Positions 17,831 through 26,271 of a stretch of 64,000 bases of DNA are shown in pieces. The notes beneath the pieces are model-generated. The model did not search any database, had not been told where the DNA came from, and saw only the letters and a list, made by a program, of their open reading frames with translations. This DNA is from B30-G6 sp964633115 (GTDB lineage: Bacteria; Desulfobacterota; Desulfobacteria; Desulfobacterales; B30-G6): assembly GCA_964633115.1 (NCBI GenBank), contig CAZWEO010000017.1, forward strand, positions 3,138 through 67,137, in the 5' to 3' direction. A program made the position numbers and the translations under genes. Each line of letters starts with the position of its first letter. The stretch's first letter is position 1.

Positions 17831-17848
17831 ATGCAAACTTGATGCCAA
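17831..17848 (-). promoter_or_regulatory. Sigma-54 (-24/-12) promoter of the efflux operon
   Basis: On the minus strand the sequence TTGGCATCAAGTTTGCAT has GG and GC separated by exactly 10 bases, the sigma-54 consensus arrangement. It sits between a sigma-54 activator gene and the DUF2892-TolC-MFP-RND genes, all on the same strand. Confidence 0.8.
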
Positions 17849-17862
17849 ACGCCTTCCACTAA

Positions 17863-19269
17863 CTATGATTCAGGCTTCAAGGGAATGTTCCATTTTTTCA
17901 TGTATTTCCATATGGCCGTCCGGCTGAGGCCCACCCGCCGGGCCACTTCGGCCTTGTTCCAGTCACAATCTGCTAAAAGGGACTCCAGCAAGGGTTTGGT
18001 GAGTTTGCCCTTCAATTGATGCGATAAGGTTGCATCATGGATTGGGGCTGATGGCGTCGGGTCATATTGAGCTTTACGCATTTCCACCGGTAGATCGAAA
18101 ACATCGATGATATCTTGGTTGCACAGTACAAAGGCGTGCTCGATGGCATTTTCCAACTCGCGCACATTACCGGGCCAATGATAATCCATGAAAAGCCGCA
18201 AAGCAGTTTGGGATAACCCGTCGATTTTCTTGCCAGTCTTGGTATTTTGTTGCGTGATAAAATGTCCGACCAAGAGTGGTATGTCTTCTTTGCGCTGATT
18301 GAGAGGTGGGACTTCAATGGGAAAAACTTTGAGGCGATAGTATAGGTCCTGTCTAAATTCGCCTTTGCGTACCAATTCTATTAAATCCTGGTTGGTGGCA
18401 GCAACGATGCGAATATCAATTTTCCTGCGCTTTGATTCGCCTACGCGTTCGATCTCACGTTCTTGCAATACACGCAGGAGTTTAACCTGGATGAAAGGAC
18501 TGATTTCACCGATTTCATCCAAGAAAACAGCCCCGCCAGTTGCCTCCTCAAAACGTCCTTTGCGGTCGCGGATGGCGCCTGTAAAGGAACCTTTGGCATG
18601 TCCGAACAGTTCGCTTTCCAGCAGCGATTCGGTCAATGCGCTACAATTGACTGTTACCAATGGATAACTGGAGCGGTCGCTATTATAGTGGATGGCGCCT
18701 GCCACCAGCTCTTTTCCGGTACCACTCTGACCTTGGATCAACACCGTGGCTTCACTGGCCGAAGCTGCCCGGATGGCGGCAAAAACATCCTGCATAACCC
18801 GGCTTTTGCCGATAATATTATCCAACCGGTGGACATCCCCCAGTTTGCGTGAGATTTCTTCGATTTCCTGGCGCGCCTTCTTAAGTTCGGTCAAATCCGT
18901 GACCGTCTCGACAATACCGATCACGCGATTGCTTCCGTCTTTCACCAGACGGGCACTCTTTAAAACCGGCACCACATGGCCATCATTGTGGGTCAGGGCG
19001 CATTCCTTGGCATCCACGGCTCCTTTTTCATAAATCCCGCATTCCTTGATGCCGTTGGGACAGCTTTTCTTAAGGCAAAGATTAAAATTGAGCAGCGTAC
19101 AGGTTCGGCCCAGAGCCTCAGCCGCACTGTAACCGCTGATTTTTTCCATGGCAGCATTCCAGGAGGTGATTTCTCCGGAACGGTTGAGGGTAAAAACACC
19201 ATCTGCCATAGACTCCAACAAGTAGCTGGCAAATCTGGGATCAAGTGTTTGTTGCTCAGAGTTTGGCAT
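17863..19269 (-). CDS. PAS-domain sigma-54-dependent transcriptional activator
   Basis: A 468-residue NtrC-family activator without a receiver domain. Residues 10-130 form a PAS domain with an unusual cysteine-rich insert (Cys57, 65, 70, 77, 90), suggesting metal or redox sensing. The AAA+ core (about 150-385) has Walker A GQSGTGKE, a sigma-54 contact loop GSFTGA (variant of GAFTGA) and Walker B VFLDEIGE. A Fis-type helix-turn-helix ends the protein (AEVARRVGLSRTAIWKYM). The -24/-12 promoter directly downstream on the same strand implies that it drives the efflux operon. Its own upstream region holds two palindromes that may be autoregulatory operators. Confidence 0.92.
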   Translation of the reverse strand: MPNSEQQTLDPRFASYLLESMADGVFTLNRSGEITSWNAAMEKISGYSAAEALGRTCTLLNFNLCLKKSCPNGIKECGIYEKGAVDAKECALTHNDGHVVPVLKSARLVKDGSNRVIGIVETVTDLTELKKARQEIEEISRKLGDVHRLDNIIGKSRVMQDVFAAIRAASASEATVLIQGQSGTGKELVAGAIHYNSDRSSYPLVTVNCSALTESLLESELFGHAKGSFTGAIRDRKGRFEEATGGAVFLDEIGEISPFIQVKLLRVLQEREIERVGESKRRKIDIRIVAATNQDLIELVRKGEFRQDLYYRLKVFPIEVPPLNQRKEDIPLLVGHFITQQNTKTGKKIDGLSQTALRLFMDYHWPGNVRELENAIEHAFVLCNQDIIDVFDLPVEMRKAQYDPTPSAPIHDATLSHQLKGKLTKPLLESLLADCDWNKAEVARRVGLSRTAIWKYMKKWNIPLKPES

Positions 19270-19334
19270 GGGAACCTACCGTGTGAGATTTTTATTCAGA
19301 CCAACTTTCCGGCTACACTGGAAAAACGCAACCA

Positions 19335-19388
19335 GGTAACGCCAAGTAGCGTTACCTAACGTTACTTATTGAGAGCATATGCTCTCAA
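19335..19388. promoter_or_regulatory. Palindromic operator-like sites upstream of the sigma-54 activator
   Basis: GGTAACGC and GCGTTACC form an inverted repeat with a 6-base spacer (19335-19356). TAACGTTA follows, and then a perfect 20-base palindrome TTGAGAGCATATGCTCTCAA (19369-19388). They lie 65-120 bases upstream of the activator start codon and are good candidates for regulator binding sites. Confidence 0.6.
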
Positions 19389-19743
19389 ATCATTGGTGTC
19401 AATCCATTTCTGCTGGTAAACACTAAAAATAGGATTAGGCTGTTAGGCTGATAGACCCTTACAAGTTCAAATGACAGCAAAACGCACACGTTTCAAAAGA
19501 TGAACAGCGAATGACGCATGCAGAATTTAAAATATCGAATGTCGAAGGAATGAGTCGCTTCGCTCCGGCATTATTCAATCGTTATTTTAACATCAATGCC
19601 AGCGCGCAGCGCTTCCATCCTTCTAAATTCTAGATTCATTATTCTGCATTCTGCGATTCGCAGCTTCTAACCTTGTTTGGTTGCGGCTTGTCCGCGTTGG
19701 GAGCTAACCGCTTAGTGTCTTAATGTATGTTTCCCACAATATT
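19389..19743. other. Intergenic stretch with dispersed short repeats
   Basis: No gene seen. It contains TTAGGCTGTTAGGCTGATAG near 19436, mini-palindromes such as GAGTCGCTTCGCTCCG near 19550 and GCGCGCAGCGC near 19602. Near 19620-19665 there is an ATTCTAGATTCATTATTCTGC-like low-complexity run. Confidence 0.5.
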
Positions 19744-19804
19744 TATATTCAAATTGTCCTTGAATATAGTGCGTCGTTGAAAAAACTTGGCATGAAGTTT
19801 GAAT
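19744..19804 (+). promoter_or_regulatory. Candidate sigma-54-like promoter with upstream palindrome, thioredoxin side
   Basis: TATATTCAA and TTGAATATA (19744-19752, 19760-19768) form a perfect inverted repeat. Twenty bases further on is TTGGCATGAAGTTTGAAT (19787-19804). This is nearly identical to the efflux-operon promoter but has GA instead of GC at -12. It lies 243 bases upstream of the thioredoxin gene, on the opposite side of the activator from the efflux unit. Confidence 0.4.
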
Positions 19805-19932
19805 TAACCCATACCTAGATTGAGCGATTGTCGAGGTTGCCGCAGCTACAAGGAAGATGTTGTTCGGCTATAGTGGTCTATGCAGGATAGCATCTGATAC
19901 AGTAGATGCGGTGAGATCGGCAATCCCAACGG

Positions 19933-20009
19933 GTTTCAAATTTTAAGAATCGAAATAGATGCAATCCTTTAAAATAAATAAGAATCACAACATTCTTAAT
20001 ATTTGAAAC
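19933..20009. repeat. 18-bp inverted repeat upstream of thioredoxin
   Basis: GTTTCAAATTTTAAGAAT (19933-19950) and its inverse at 19992-20009 match at 17 of 18 positions around a 41-base loop, 38 bases before the thioredoxin start. It could be a leader hairpin or an operator. Confidence 0.55.
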
Positions 20010-20047
20010 GCTCAGTTTAGGTCGTACCATAGTCAAGGAGCAACAGC

Positions 20048-20410
20048 ATGCAGATCAAACATTTGAACTCTATCAAAGAACTCGAAAGGACCATCATGAC
20101 AGGGGTTGCATTGGTTGATTTCGGTGCCCCCTGGTGCGGCCCTTGCCGGGTGCAAGAACCAATTATGGAAGATCTCTCGATCCGCTTCAAAAATAGGGCC
20201 GTCATTGCCGCCATGAACGTAGATAACCATAAACCCATGGCCCTTAAGTTGGGTATCAAGAGTATACCAACGCTAAGCTTGTATAAAAATGGCCGCGAGG
20301 TTATGCGCTTTGTCGGCCTGCAGCCAACCAGGACATTGGCCGATGCCATCGAAGCCAACCTGGAATCAGCGACTACCAGAAGAATTGGTGACGTCAAGAA
20401 AGCCTCTTGA
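20048..20410 (+). CDS. Thioredoxin-family protein
   Basis: A 120-residue single thioredoxin domain with the active site WCGPC (Cys30, Cys33), the cis-proline segment SIPTLSLYKNG and no signal peptide, so it is a cytoplasmic dithiol reductant. AAGGAG precedes ATG 20048. It is followed by a hairpin and then an FmdB-like zinc ribbon and Fe-S membrane genes, all on the same strand. It may be part of the same stress or redox response as the adjacent efflux unit, as hinted by the promoter-like element upstream. Confidence 0.92.
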   Translation: MQIKHLNSIKELERTIMTGVALVDFGAPWCGPCRVQEPIMEDLSIRFKNRAVIAAMNVDNHKPMALKLGIKSIPTLSLYKNGREVMRFVGLQPTRTLADAIEANLESATTRRIGDVKKAS

Positions 20411-20519
20411 AAGGGCTCCGCAAGTCGTAGTCACTGATTTTAAACAAAATTTTTGGCCGTTACTATATCGATAGTGTAAGGGGCACACAGCCAATACATA
20501 TAATCCAAAATTTTTGGAC

Positions 20520-20572
20520 CCAACTTCCTTGATATGCCACCGACAATGCTGGTTGCATATCAAGGAAGTTGG
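20520..20572. repeat. Long hairpin between thioredoxin and FmdB-like genes
   Basis: An 18-bp perfect stem (CCAACTTCCTTGATATGC with its inverse) and a 17-base loop. No T-tract follows; a TTGACA (20579-20584) begins 7 bases later and may be the -35 of the next gene. It may be a terminator without a U-run or an mRNA-stability element. Confidence 0.65.
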
Positions 20573-20645
20573 ATTTGCTTGACATTTGCCGCCCGGATTT
20601 TAATTATGGCATTATATAAACAATCTATCTTAAGGAGATTCATCC

Positions 20646-20843
20646 ATGCCGATCTATGAATATCAGTGCAATGACTGTTCACACGCCTTCGAGAAACTGA
20701 TTTTCAGTAGCGATACAGATAAAATTACCTGCCCTTGCTGCTGCAGCCCCCAAGTAAAAAAGGTGCTGAGCGCCGCCAGTATCATGGGGTCATCCGATGG
20801 TGGTAATGCCTGTGCCCCCAATCCTTCCAGCGGATTTTCCTGA
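20646..20843 (+). CDS. FmdB-type zinc-ribbon protein
   Basis: A 65-residue protein starting MPIYEYQCNDC, the classic N-terminus of the FmdB/CxxC_CxxC_SSSS putative regulatory family, with Cys8-Cys11 paired with a second cysteine knot (CPCCC, residues 29-33). It very likely binds zinc. The Ser/Gly-rich tail is typical. A strong TAAGGAG precedes the ATG. The role is not established; homologues are encoded near redox and amide-metabolism genes. Confidence 0.85.
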   Translation: MPIYEYQCNDCSHAFEKLIFSSDTDKITCPCCCSPQVKKVLSAASIMGSSDGGNACAPNPSSGFS

Positions 20844-20984
20844 GCCAGTTAAGCTACCACGGCGGACAGCCGGGGACGAGACGTTACTGCAGCTTTCAGA
20901 AACAAGCTTTTAGCTTTAAGCAGCTTACTGCCTAAGGCTCTGATCAAAAACAAACTCTTAGAGTTGATGGACGGATCTATGACT

Positions 20985-21941
20985 ATGCCCAAAAATATTT
21001 CAAGAAGATCATTCCTAAAAGGCGGACTTGCTGCTGCTGGTACATTGGCGGCAACCAGCCTGCCGGCCAAGGCATCCCAATCGGCAAAGGAACCTTTGGC
21101 GACGCTAATTGATATTAGCAAATGCATTGGCTGCGAAGAATGCGTATTGGCTTGCAGTGAAGTTAATCACCATAAATATCCTGATCCGGTTAAACCATTT
21201 CCCAAGATGGTCCCCAAAAAGGTTCCGGTGGTTGATTGGTCGAACAAGCAGGATGTAACCGATCGTTTGACCCCCTACAACTGGCTCTTTATTCAATATG
21301 CTGAAGTAGAACACCAGGATGAAACCTATGAATTGACCATACCGCGACGCTGCATGCACTGCAACAACCCGCCTTGCGTCAAATTGTGCCCTTTCGGAGC
21401 CGCAGATCAATTGGATAACGGTATCGCCCGAATCGATGCCGATATCTGCCTGGGCGGCGCCAAGTGCAAATCCGTCTGCCCTTGGAAAATCCCCGAGCGC
21501 CAGACCGGTGTTGGCATCTATTTGGACCTCTTGCCAACCTTTGCCGGCAATGGCGTCATGTACAAATGCGACCGCTGTTATGATCGTTTGGAACAAGGCG
21601 AGGTGCCGGCCTGCATCGAAGAATGCCCGGAAGATGTTCAGACCATTGGACCGCGCAAGGACATCATCGCCCAGGCCCATCAGCTCGCGGATGAAATCGG
21701 TGGCTATATATATGGAGAGAAGGAAAACGGAGGCACCAACACCATCTATGTCTCGCCGGTCCCTTTTGAAAAGATCAATCAGGCCATCGAAAAAGGCAAG
21801 GGCAAACCGCATATGAAACCGGTTGCCGATACCATGGCCGATGCTAATAATTTGGCGGCTGCCATGATCATCGCCCCGATTGCAGGTCTGGCTGCTGCAG
21901 CTGGAAAAATCTACAAAATGACCCGAAAGGATCAATCATGA
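20985..21941 (+). CDS. Tat-exported four-cluster 4Fe-4S ferredoxin subunit
   Basis: About 318 residues if started at ATG 20985 (GGA 9 bases upstream); ATGs at 20967 and 20979 are alternatives. The N-terminus has a twin-arginine signal (SRRSFLKGGLAAAG). Four cysteine clusters follow: CIGCEECVLAC, CMHCNNPPCVKLC, CLGGAKCKSVC and CDRC...CIEEC, the pattern of HybA/FdnH-type electron-transfer subunits that bind four 4Fe-4S clusters. A C-terminal hydrophobic helix (AAAMIIAPIAGLAAAAG) anchors it to the periplasmic face. It overlaps the next gene by four bases, so the two form an electron conduit to or from the quinone pool. No catalytic molybdenum or hydrogenase subunit is adjacent. Confidence 0.88.
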   Translation: MPKNISRRSFLKGGLAAAGTLAATSLPAKASQSAKEPLATLIDISKCIGCEECVLACSEVNHHKYPDPVKPFPKMVPKKVPVVDWSNKQDVTDRLTPYNWLFIQYAEVEHQDETYELTIPRRCMHCNNPPCVKLCPFGAADQLDNGIARIDADICLGGAKCKSVCPWKIPERQTGVGIYLDLLPTFAGNGVMYKCDRCYDRLEQGEVPACIEECPEDVQTIGPRKDIIAQAHQLADEIGGYIYGEKENGGTNTIYVSPVPFEKINQAIEKGKGKPHMKPVADTMADANNLAAAMIIAPIAGLAAAAGKIYKMTRKDQS

Positions 21942-22393
21942 AAGCGCCTTTGGTACGCACCCTGTATTTTATCAGTGCCTTGATTTTGGTTATTACAGGT
22001 TTTGGGCAGATGCCCATATATAAACGCTATTATATATCGAGCCTACCCGGCCTCGATTGGCTGGCTGACTTTTATATCACCCATTGGTTGCACTATCTGT
22101 CTGCTGCTGTATTTATGGGTCTCCTTATCTATACCCTCGTCATTTTTATCTTCGCTTATCGCAGAACAAAAAAGCCCAGCATTTCCGGCATTATTCGCGG
22201 CTTCATTCTGATGGGTCTGATGGTGACAGGTATTTTGCTGGTAATCAACAACCTACCCGGTTCATTCTTTTCACAAGCATCGATCATCTTTTTGGATTTG
22301 GCTCACATGGCGTTGGCCGTTGTATTCCTGGTGGCAGGACTAGTGGCCATTATCCAAAAATCACCTTGGATCGTTGAACGGTTTGATCGCTAA
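21938..22393 (+). CDS. Four-helix membrane protein, cytochrome b-like partner of the ferredoxin
   Basis: A 151-residue protein with four predicted membrane helices (about 7-25, 46-72, 84-104 and 117-140). Histidines suitable as heme ligands occur in helices 2 (HWLHYLS) and 4 (DLAHMAL). Size and histidine placement fit the formate-dehydrogenase gamma / cytochrome b561 / DUF4405-type membrane subunits that link periplasmic ferredoxins to quinones. Translation is coupled to the ferredoxin gene (ATGA overlap). Heme binding is inference. Confidence 0.7.
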   Translation: MKAPLVRTLYFISALILVITGFGQMPIYKRYYISSLPGLDWLADFYITHWLHYLSAAVFMGLLIYTLVIFIFAYRRTKKPSISGIIRGFILMGLMVTGILLVINNLPGSFFSQASIIFLDLAHMALAVVFLVAGLVAIIQKSPWIVERFDR

Positions 22394-22453
22394 CGCCCCC
22401 CAACACTCTGACCTAACGCTACCCCACTAGATCCTCATGCGTGTCTGTTTCAC

Positions 22454-22483
22454 TTGACAAGTATCCGTACGAATTGCCATAAA
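22454..22483 (+). promoter_or_regulatory. Sigma-70-type promoter candidate for the MttB-like gene
   Basis: TTGACA at 22454-22459 and CATAAA at 22478-22483 with an 18-base spacer, about 60 bases upstream of the start codon. Confidence 0.5.
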
Positions 22484-22542
22484 TAGCCTCTGGCTCTAAC
22501 AGATGGCTAAGGCCATCCTGATGTCGAAGGAAATTGCGACCG

Positions 22543-23997
22543 ATGATTAAACCAGATCAATGGAAAACAGACCTCCAACTGCTGTCAAATGAAGACATCG
22601 GTCAGATTCATTATGCCAGTCTTCAGATTCTTGAAAAAACCGGCATGTTCATGCCCCTTGATGAGAATCGTCTGAATGACCTTGAAGATCTTGGATTACA
22701 GATTGACCGCCAAATAAATAGAGTTTGCTTTCCAGCAGATATTGTTGAGAAAGCTATTCAAAACGCCCCGGAAACGTATTCACTTTGTGCCCGTAATCCT
22801 AACAACGATCTGATTTTGGACGGGGAGCACAAATACATGAGTCTGGACGGCACCGGCCTTAAAGTAAAGGACCTGGACTCCGGCCAGATTCGTAATTCCA
22901 CCTATAATGATTTGGCGGAATCAGCTCGGGTGGCCGATTTTCTGCCACAAATATCGTTTTTATGGCCCTGTGTGAGCGCCCAGGATCGACCCGCCGCAAC
23001 ACAACCGCTTCACGAACTGCAGGCCCTGATTCACAACACCGAAAAACACATTCAGGCCATGACAGCAGTCAATCGGCTCACGGCCAAGGGCAGTGTGGAA
23101 ATGGCCGCCGCCCTGGCCGGCGGCCGCGATGCGCTCAAAAAACGACCGCTCATCTCCAATTTTCAAGCCACCATTAGCCCATTGACCTGTGATGCCGAGG
23201 CCATGGAGGCAGCGCTGATTTTTGCGGAAGCTGGGATTCCCACGGGTTTTGTCACCATGCAAATCGGCTGTGGTACCGCACCGGCTACATTGGCCGGCAA
23301 TTTGGCCTTGGGGAATGCTGAAATTTTGGCAGGTCTTGTTTTTATCCAGCTTTTCTATCCGGGGACACCTGTTTTTTATGGCTCCTACGCCACCATGATG
23401 GATCTTAAAAGTGGCGGCATGACCAGTGGAAATCCCGAAGATTTCCTGCTTCAGGCGGGCGCCATTCAACTGGCCCACTACTATAAGCTGCCCATTACCA
23501 TCGGAACATTTGGCACCGGTGCCCACACAAGTGGCTGGCGCAGCGGGGTTGAAAATGCTATTTCCGGTATGGTGAATTTTTTGGCGCACGGTGACATGAT
23601 TTGTGGAGCCGGTCTGCTGGAAGGCGCTACGGTTTTCTCATTTGAACAATTGATCAAGGACTGTGAAATTTACGAAATGTTACATGCATTTTCGTCCGGA
23701 ATAACGGTTACACCGGAAATGCTGGCAGTGGATGCCATTCATCAGGTTGGCCCTCAAAACCATTTCATGCTCGCCGAACATACCCTCAAACACATGCGCG
23801 CCATTTGGCAGCCGACTGTGAAAGGATGTCAGCCTACCACCGATAATCAGGATCATGGAATTTCTCAGTCTGACGCGGTTGCTGCCGAAAAGGCCCGGGA
23901 TATTCTTAAGAATCATCACCCAACACCACCTGACAATATCGAACAATTGCAGGAAATTCTGAATGCATACGAACGTATGGCATCGGAGAAATCATAA
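22543..23997 (+). CDS. MttB-family (non-pyrrolysine) corrinoid methyltransferase
   Basis: About 484 residues. ATG 22543 is preferred; TTG 22534 is possible but too close to the AAGGA at 22527-22531. The chain matches the trimethylamine methyltransferase (MttB) superfamily: HYASLQILEKTG near the N-terminus and TPVFYGSYATMMDLKSGG in the middle, with EDFLLQAGAIQLAHYY further on. There is no in-frame TAG at the position where true MttB has pyrrolysine, so this is the MtgB-like branch, whose characterised members demethylate glycine betaine, proline betaine or carnitine to a corrinoid protein. No corrinoid protein or reactivase gene is adjacent. The substrate is unknown, probably a quaternary amine. 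Confidence 0.88.
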   Translation: MIKPDQWKTDLQLLSNEDIGQIHYASLQILEKTGMFMPLDENRLNDLEDLGLQIDRQINRVCFPADIVEKAIQNAPETYSLCARNPNNDLILDGEHKYMSLDGTGLKVKDLDSGQIRNSTYNDLAESARVADFLPQISFLWPCVSAQDRPAATQPLHELQALIHNTEKHIQAMTAVNRLTAKGSVEMAAALAGGRDALKKRPLISNFQATISPLTCDAEAMEAALIFAEAGIPTGFVTMQIGCGTAPATLAGNLALGNAEILAGLVFIQLFYPGTPVFYGSYATMMDLKSGGMTSGNPEDFLLQAGAIQLAHYYKLPITIGTFGTGAHTSGWRSGVENAISGMVNFLAHGDMICGAGLLEGATVFSFEQLIKDCEIYEMLHAFSSGITVTPEMLAVDAIHQVGPQNHFMLAEHTLKHMRAIWQPTVKGCQPTTDNQDHGISQSDAVAAEKARDILKNHHPTPPDNIEQLQEILNAYERMASEKS

Positions 23998-24096
23998 CCA
24001 CGGAAAACTGGTGGCCGGCTGTGTTGGCGGACCGGTCTAAACCTTAACACTTTACAGGTTATGGATGCCGATTTATTCGAAGCGGAATTGACTGCA

Positions 24097-25341
24097 TCAA
24101 ACAAGCTCTTCCAAGGCTGCAATCAGCCTGCCGACCTCCTGATCGGTGTTGTAATGCACGAGACTTATCCTGACGACCCCATCCTCCGGATCCTTTATAC
24201 CCAGGGCCTCCACGCAGCGACGCGCATAAAAGTGCCCGTTAAGGAGTGCAATCTTCTTTTCTACAAGCTTTTTGACTACATCACCCGAAGACATACCGTC
24301 TATGGTCATGGAAACGGTTGCCGATCGCGATCCTACCAGGGCGTGATCCTGGCCCATGATTCTGGAACCGGGGATTACCTTGATGGTCTCTAAAATCCGA
24401 TTGGCTTGGGTGGTTTCGTGTTCGGCAAACAGCTCAAACACCTTTTTGGCTCTGGCGTGAAAGCCGGCTTGCACTTCATCGAAATGATGTCCGTATACAG
24501 CATCGATGTACTCCCGCAGACCGGCCAGAGCGCCGATTTGAGCGTGCAGGGGACCAGCAGGATTGAAATTGTAGTGAGGAATATCCCTGTTGAAATAGTG
24601 CCCCTGGGGCTCGAGGCTTCTAAGAATGGATGGTCTGCCCCACATGACCCCCAAATGGGTCCCGAAGGTCTTGTAAGTGCTGAACAAATAAAAATCTAGG
24701 CCACTGGCATTTACGTCCAGCACGCAGTGAGGGGCGAACGACACCCCGTCACCAATGGCGATAGCACCCACATCATGGACCATGTCACAGATGGAATCCA
24801 AATCGTTCATGGTTCCCACAATGTTGGAACAAAGCGAAAAACAGACCAAGCGCGTGTTGCCGCTGATCAGTCGTTCGAGACCTTTCAGGAAAAGCTCACC
24901 GCTTTGCGGATCGATACGCCACTCTTTCAGGACCGCCCCGTACTCCGCCAATCGGCGCCAGCACCCGATATTGGCCTCATGGTCCTGGTTGGTGACGATG
25001 ATCTCATCACCCGGCCTTAGCGCTGGCCGGATAGCCTGGGCCAGCACGTAGGTATTCATGGACGTAGAAGGGCCCAGTGTCAGCTCGTCCGGATGGCAGT
25101 TAAGCAGACTGGCTATGGTCTGGTAACCGGCATCCATACTCTCGCCGGCGGCAATAGAAGACCGAAACGGACCATAAGGCTGAACTTTAGTGAACTGGTA
25201 AAACGCGTGCAGACGATCGATGACCTGATGCGGGACATAAGAACCGCCAGCATTTTCGAACATGGCCCAACATTCGGTTTCGGGGTTGCTGAAAACAGGG
25301 TACTGGAAGCGGATAAAATCCAAATCTAAGGTCATATTCAT
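24097..25341 (-). CDS. Class V aminotransferase / cysteine desulfurase-like PLP enzyme
   Basis: A 414-residue fold-type I PLP enzyme. The ATG at 25341 is chosen because AGAAAGAG precedes it; the longer frame to 25422 adds an unrelated tail. The PLP-lysine is Lys224 in FSTYKTFG, and the aspartate that holds the pyridine nitrogen is in IGDGVSFAPH. FENAGGSYVPHQVI near the N-terminus and SVFGPF-like spacing (here PYGPFRSS) are typical of the isopenicillin-N-epimerase/CsdA-like group. No IscU or SufE is near, so a role in FeS assembly is not implied. It converges on the MttB-like gene and lies downstream of an amino-acid ABC transporter, so it may act on an imported amino acid. Confidence 0.82.
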   Translation of the reverse strand: MNMTLDLDFIRFQYPVFSNPETECWAMFENAGGSYVPHQVIDRLHAFYQFTKVQPYGPFRSSIAAGESMDAGYQTIASLLNCHPDELTLGPSTSMNTYVLAQAIRPALRPGDEIIVTNQDHEANIGCWRRLAEYGAVLKEWRIDPQSGELFLKGLERLISGNTRLVCFSLCSNIVGTMNDLDSICDMVHDVGAIAIGDGVSFAPHCVLDVNASGLDFYLFSTYKTFGTHLGVMWGRPSILRSLEPQGHYFNRDIPHYNFNPAGPLHAQIGALAGLREYIDAVYGHHFDEVQAGFHARAKKVFELFAEHETTQANRILETIKVIPGSRIMGQDHALVGSRSATVSMTIDGMSSGDVVKKLVEKKIALLNGHFYARRCVEALGIKDPEDGVVRISLVHYNTDQEVGRLIAALEELV

Positions 25342-25509
25342 TTCTCTTTCTACAACAGGTTTATCAAATTTTCCACAAGTCGTCTGCTTGATGCGCCTAT
25401 CATAATTTGTCGTATGAATCATTCAGATTCTTTGGGAAAATTGACGGCACCGTCTGTTGGTGGGCGCGGGTCGACCAGACGGCTGCCCATCACCTGCCAT
25501 CCCTTCAGT

Positions 25510-26271
25510 TTAAAGAATATGAGCCAAAAACCGCTTGCTGCGCTCCTCTTTGGGATTGGTAAACATCTCTTCGGGAGGGCCCTCTTCAATCCAGTTGCCG
25601 CCATCCATGATAAACACCCGGGTGGAAACATCACGGGCAAAATGCATCTCATGGGTCACAGCAATAATGGTCATACCCTCATTGGCCAGGCGCTCCATTA
25701 CATCCACAACCTCGCCAACCAGTTCAGGGTCAAGGGCCGATGTTGGTTCATCAAAAAGCATTATCTTGGGCTTCATTGCCAGGCTCCGGGCAATGGCAAC
25801 CCGTTGTTGCTGACCACCCGAAAGACGCGCTGGATATTCATCGGCCTTATCAGAGAGACCCACCCATTCAAGCAGTTCTTTGGCATAGGGGGTAGCCTCT
25901 TTTTTGGACTGACCCAATACCGTTACGGGTCCTTCGATGACATTCCCAATGGCAGTCATGTGAGGAAACAGGTTGAATGCTTGAAAACACATCCCGGTCT
26001 TTTTACGGATATCAAGGATCTTTGCAGCCTGGTTCTTTGATTTCTCACCAGCCTTAATAACCACGCCATCCACCTCAACAGTACCGGCAGTAGGCTCTTC
26101 CAGAAAATTGATGCACCGCAGCAAGGTGCTTTTACCCGATCCGGAAGGACCCAAAATGGATACCACCTCGCCCACACTCACATCCAGATCGATACCGTCC
26201 AACACATGCAAATCCCGGCCAAAAACCTTGTGAAGATTTCGAATTTTTATCATTACTTTGTTTTCGCTCAT
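25510..26271 (-). CDS. Polar amino-acid ABC transporter ATPase
   Basis: A 253-residue GlnQ/HisP-type ATPase with Walker A GPSGSGKST, signature LSGGQQQRVAIARSLA, Walker B IMLFDEPTSALDPE and the switch histidine in AVTHEM. A short insertion after residue 70 (GEKSKNQAAKILD) is common in this subfamily. Its start overlaps the permease stop by four bases. With the permease and the binding protein upstream it forms an import system for a polar amino acid. Confidence 0.93.
   Translation of the reverse strand: MSENKVMIKIRNLHKVFGRDLHVLDGIDLDVSVGEVVSILGPSGSGKSTLLRCINFLEEPTAGTVEVDGVVIKAGEKSKNQAAKILDIRKKTGMCFQAFNLFPHMTAIGNVIEGPVTVLGQSKKEATPYAKELLEWVGLSDKADEYPARLSGGQQQRVAIARSLAMKPKIMLFDEPTSALDPELVGEVVDVMERLANEGMTIIAVTHEMHFARDVSTRVFIMDGGNWIEEGPPEEMFTNPKEERSKRFLAHIL

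Noticed and set aside
22960..23589. 209-codon minus-strand frame opposite the MttB-like gene
   Set aside because: A shadow of a well-conserved coding gene with no recognisable protein features.
22543..23997. Pyrrolysine-containing MttB
   Set aside because: The frame is open through the whole gene, with no in-frame TAG at the Pyl position.
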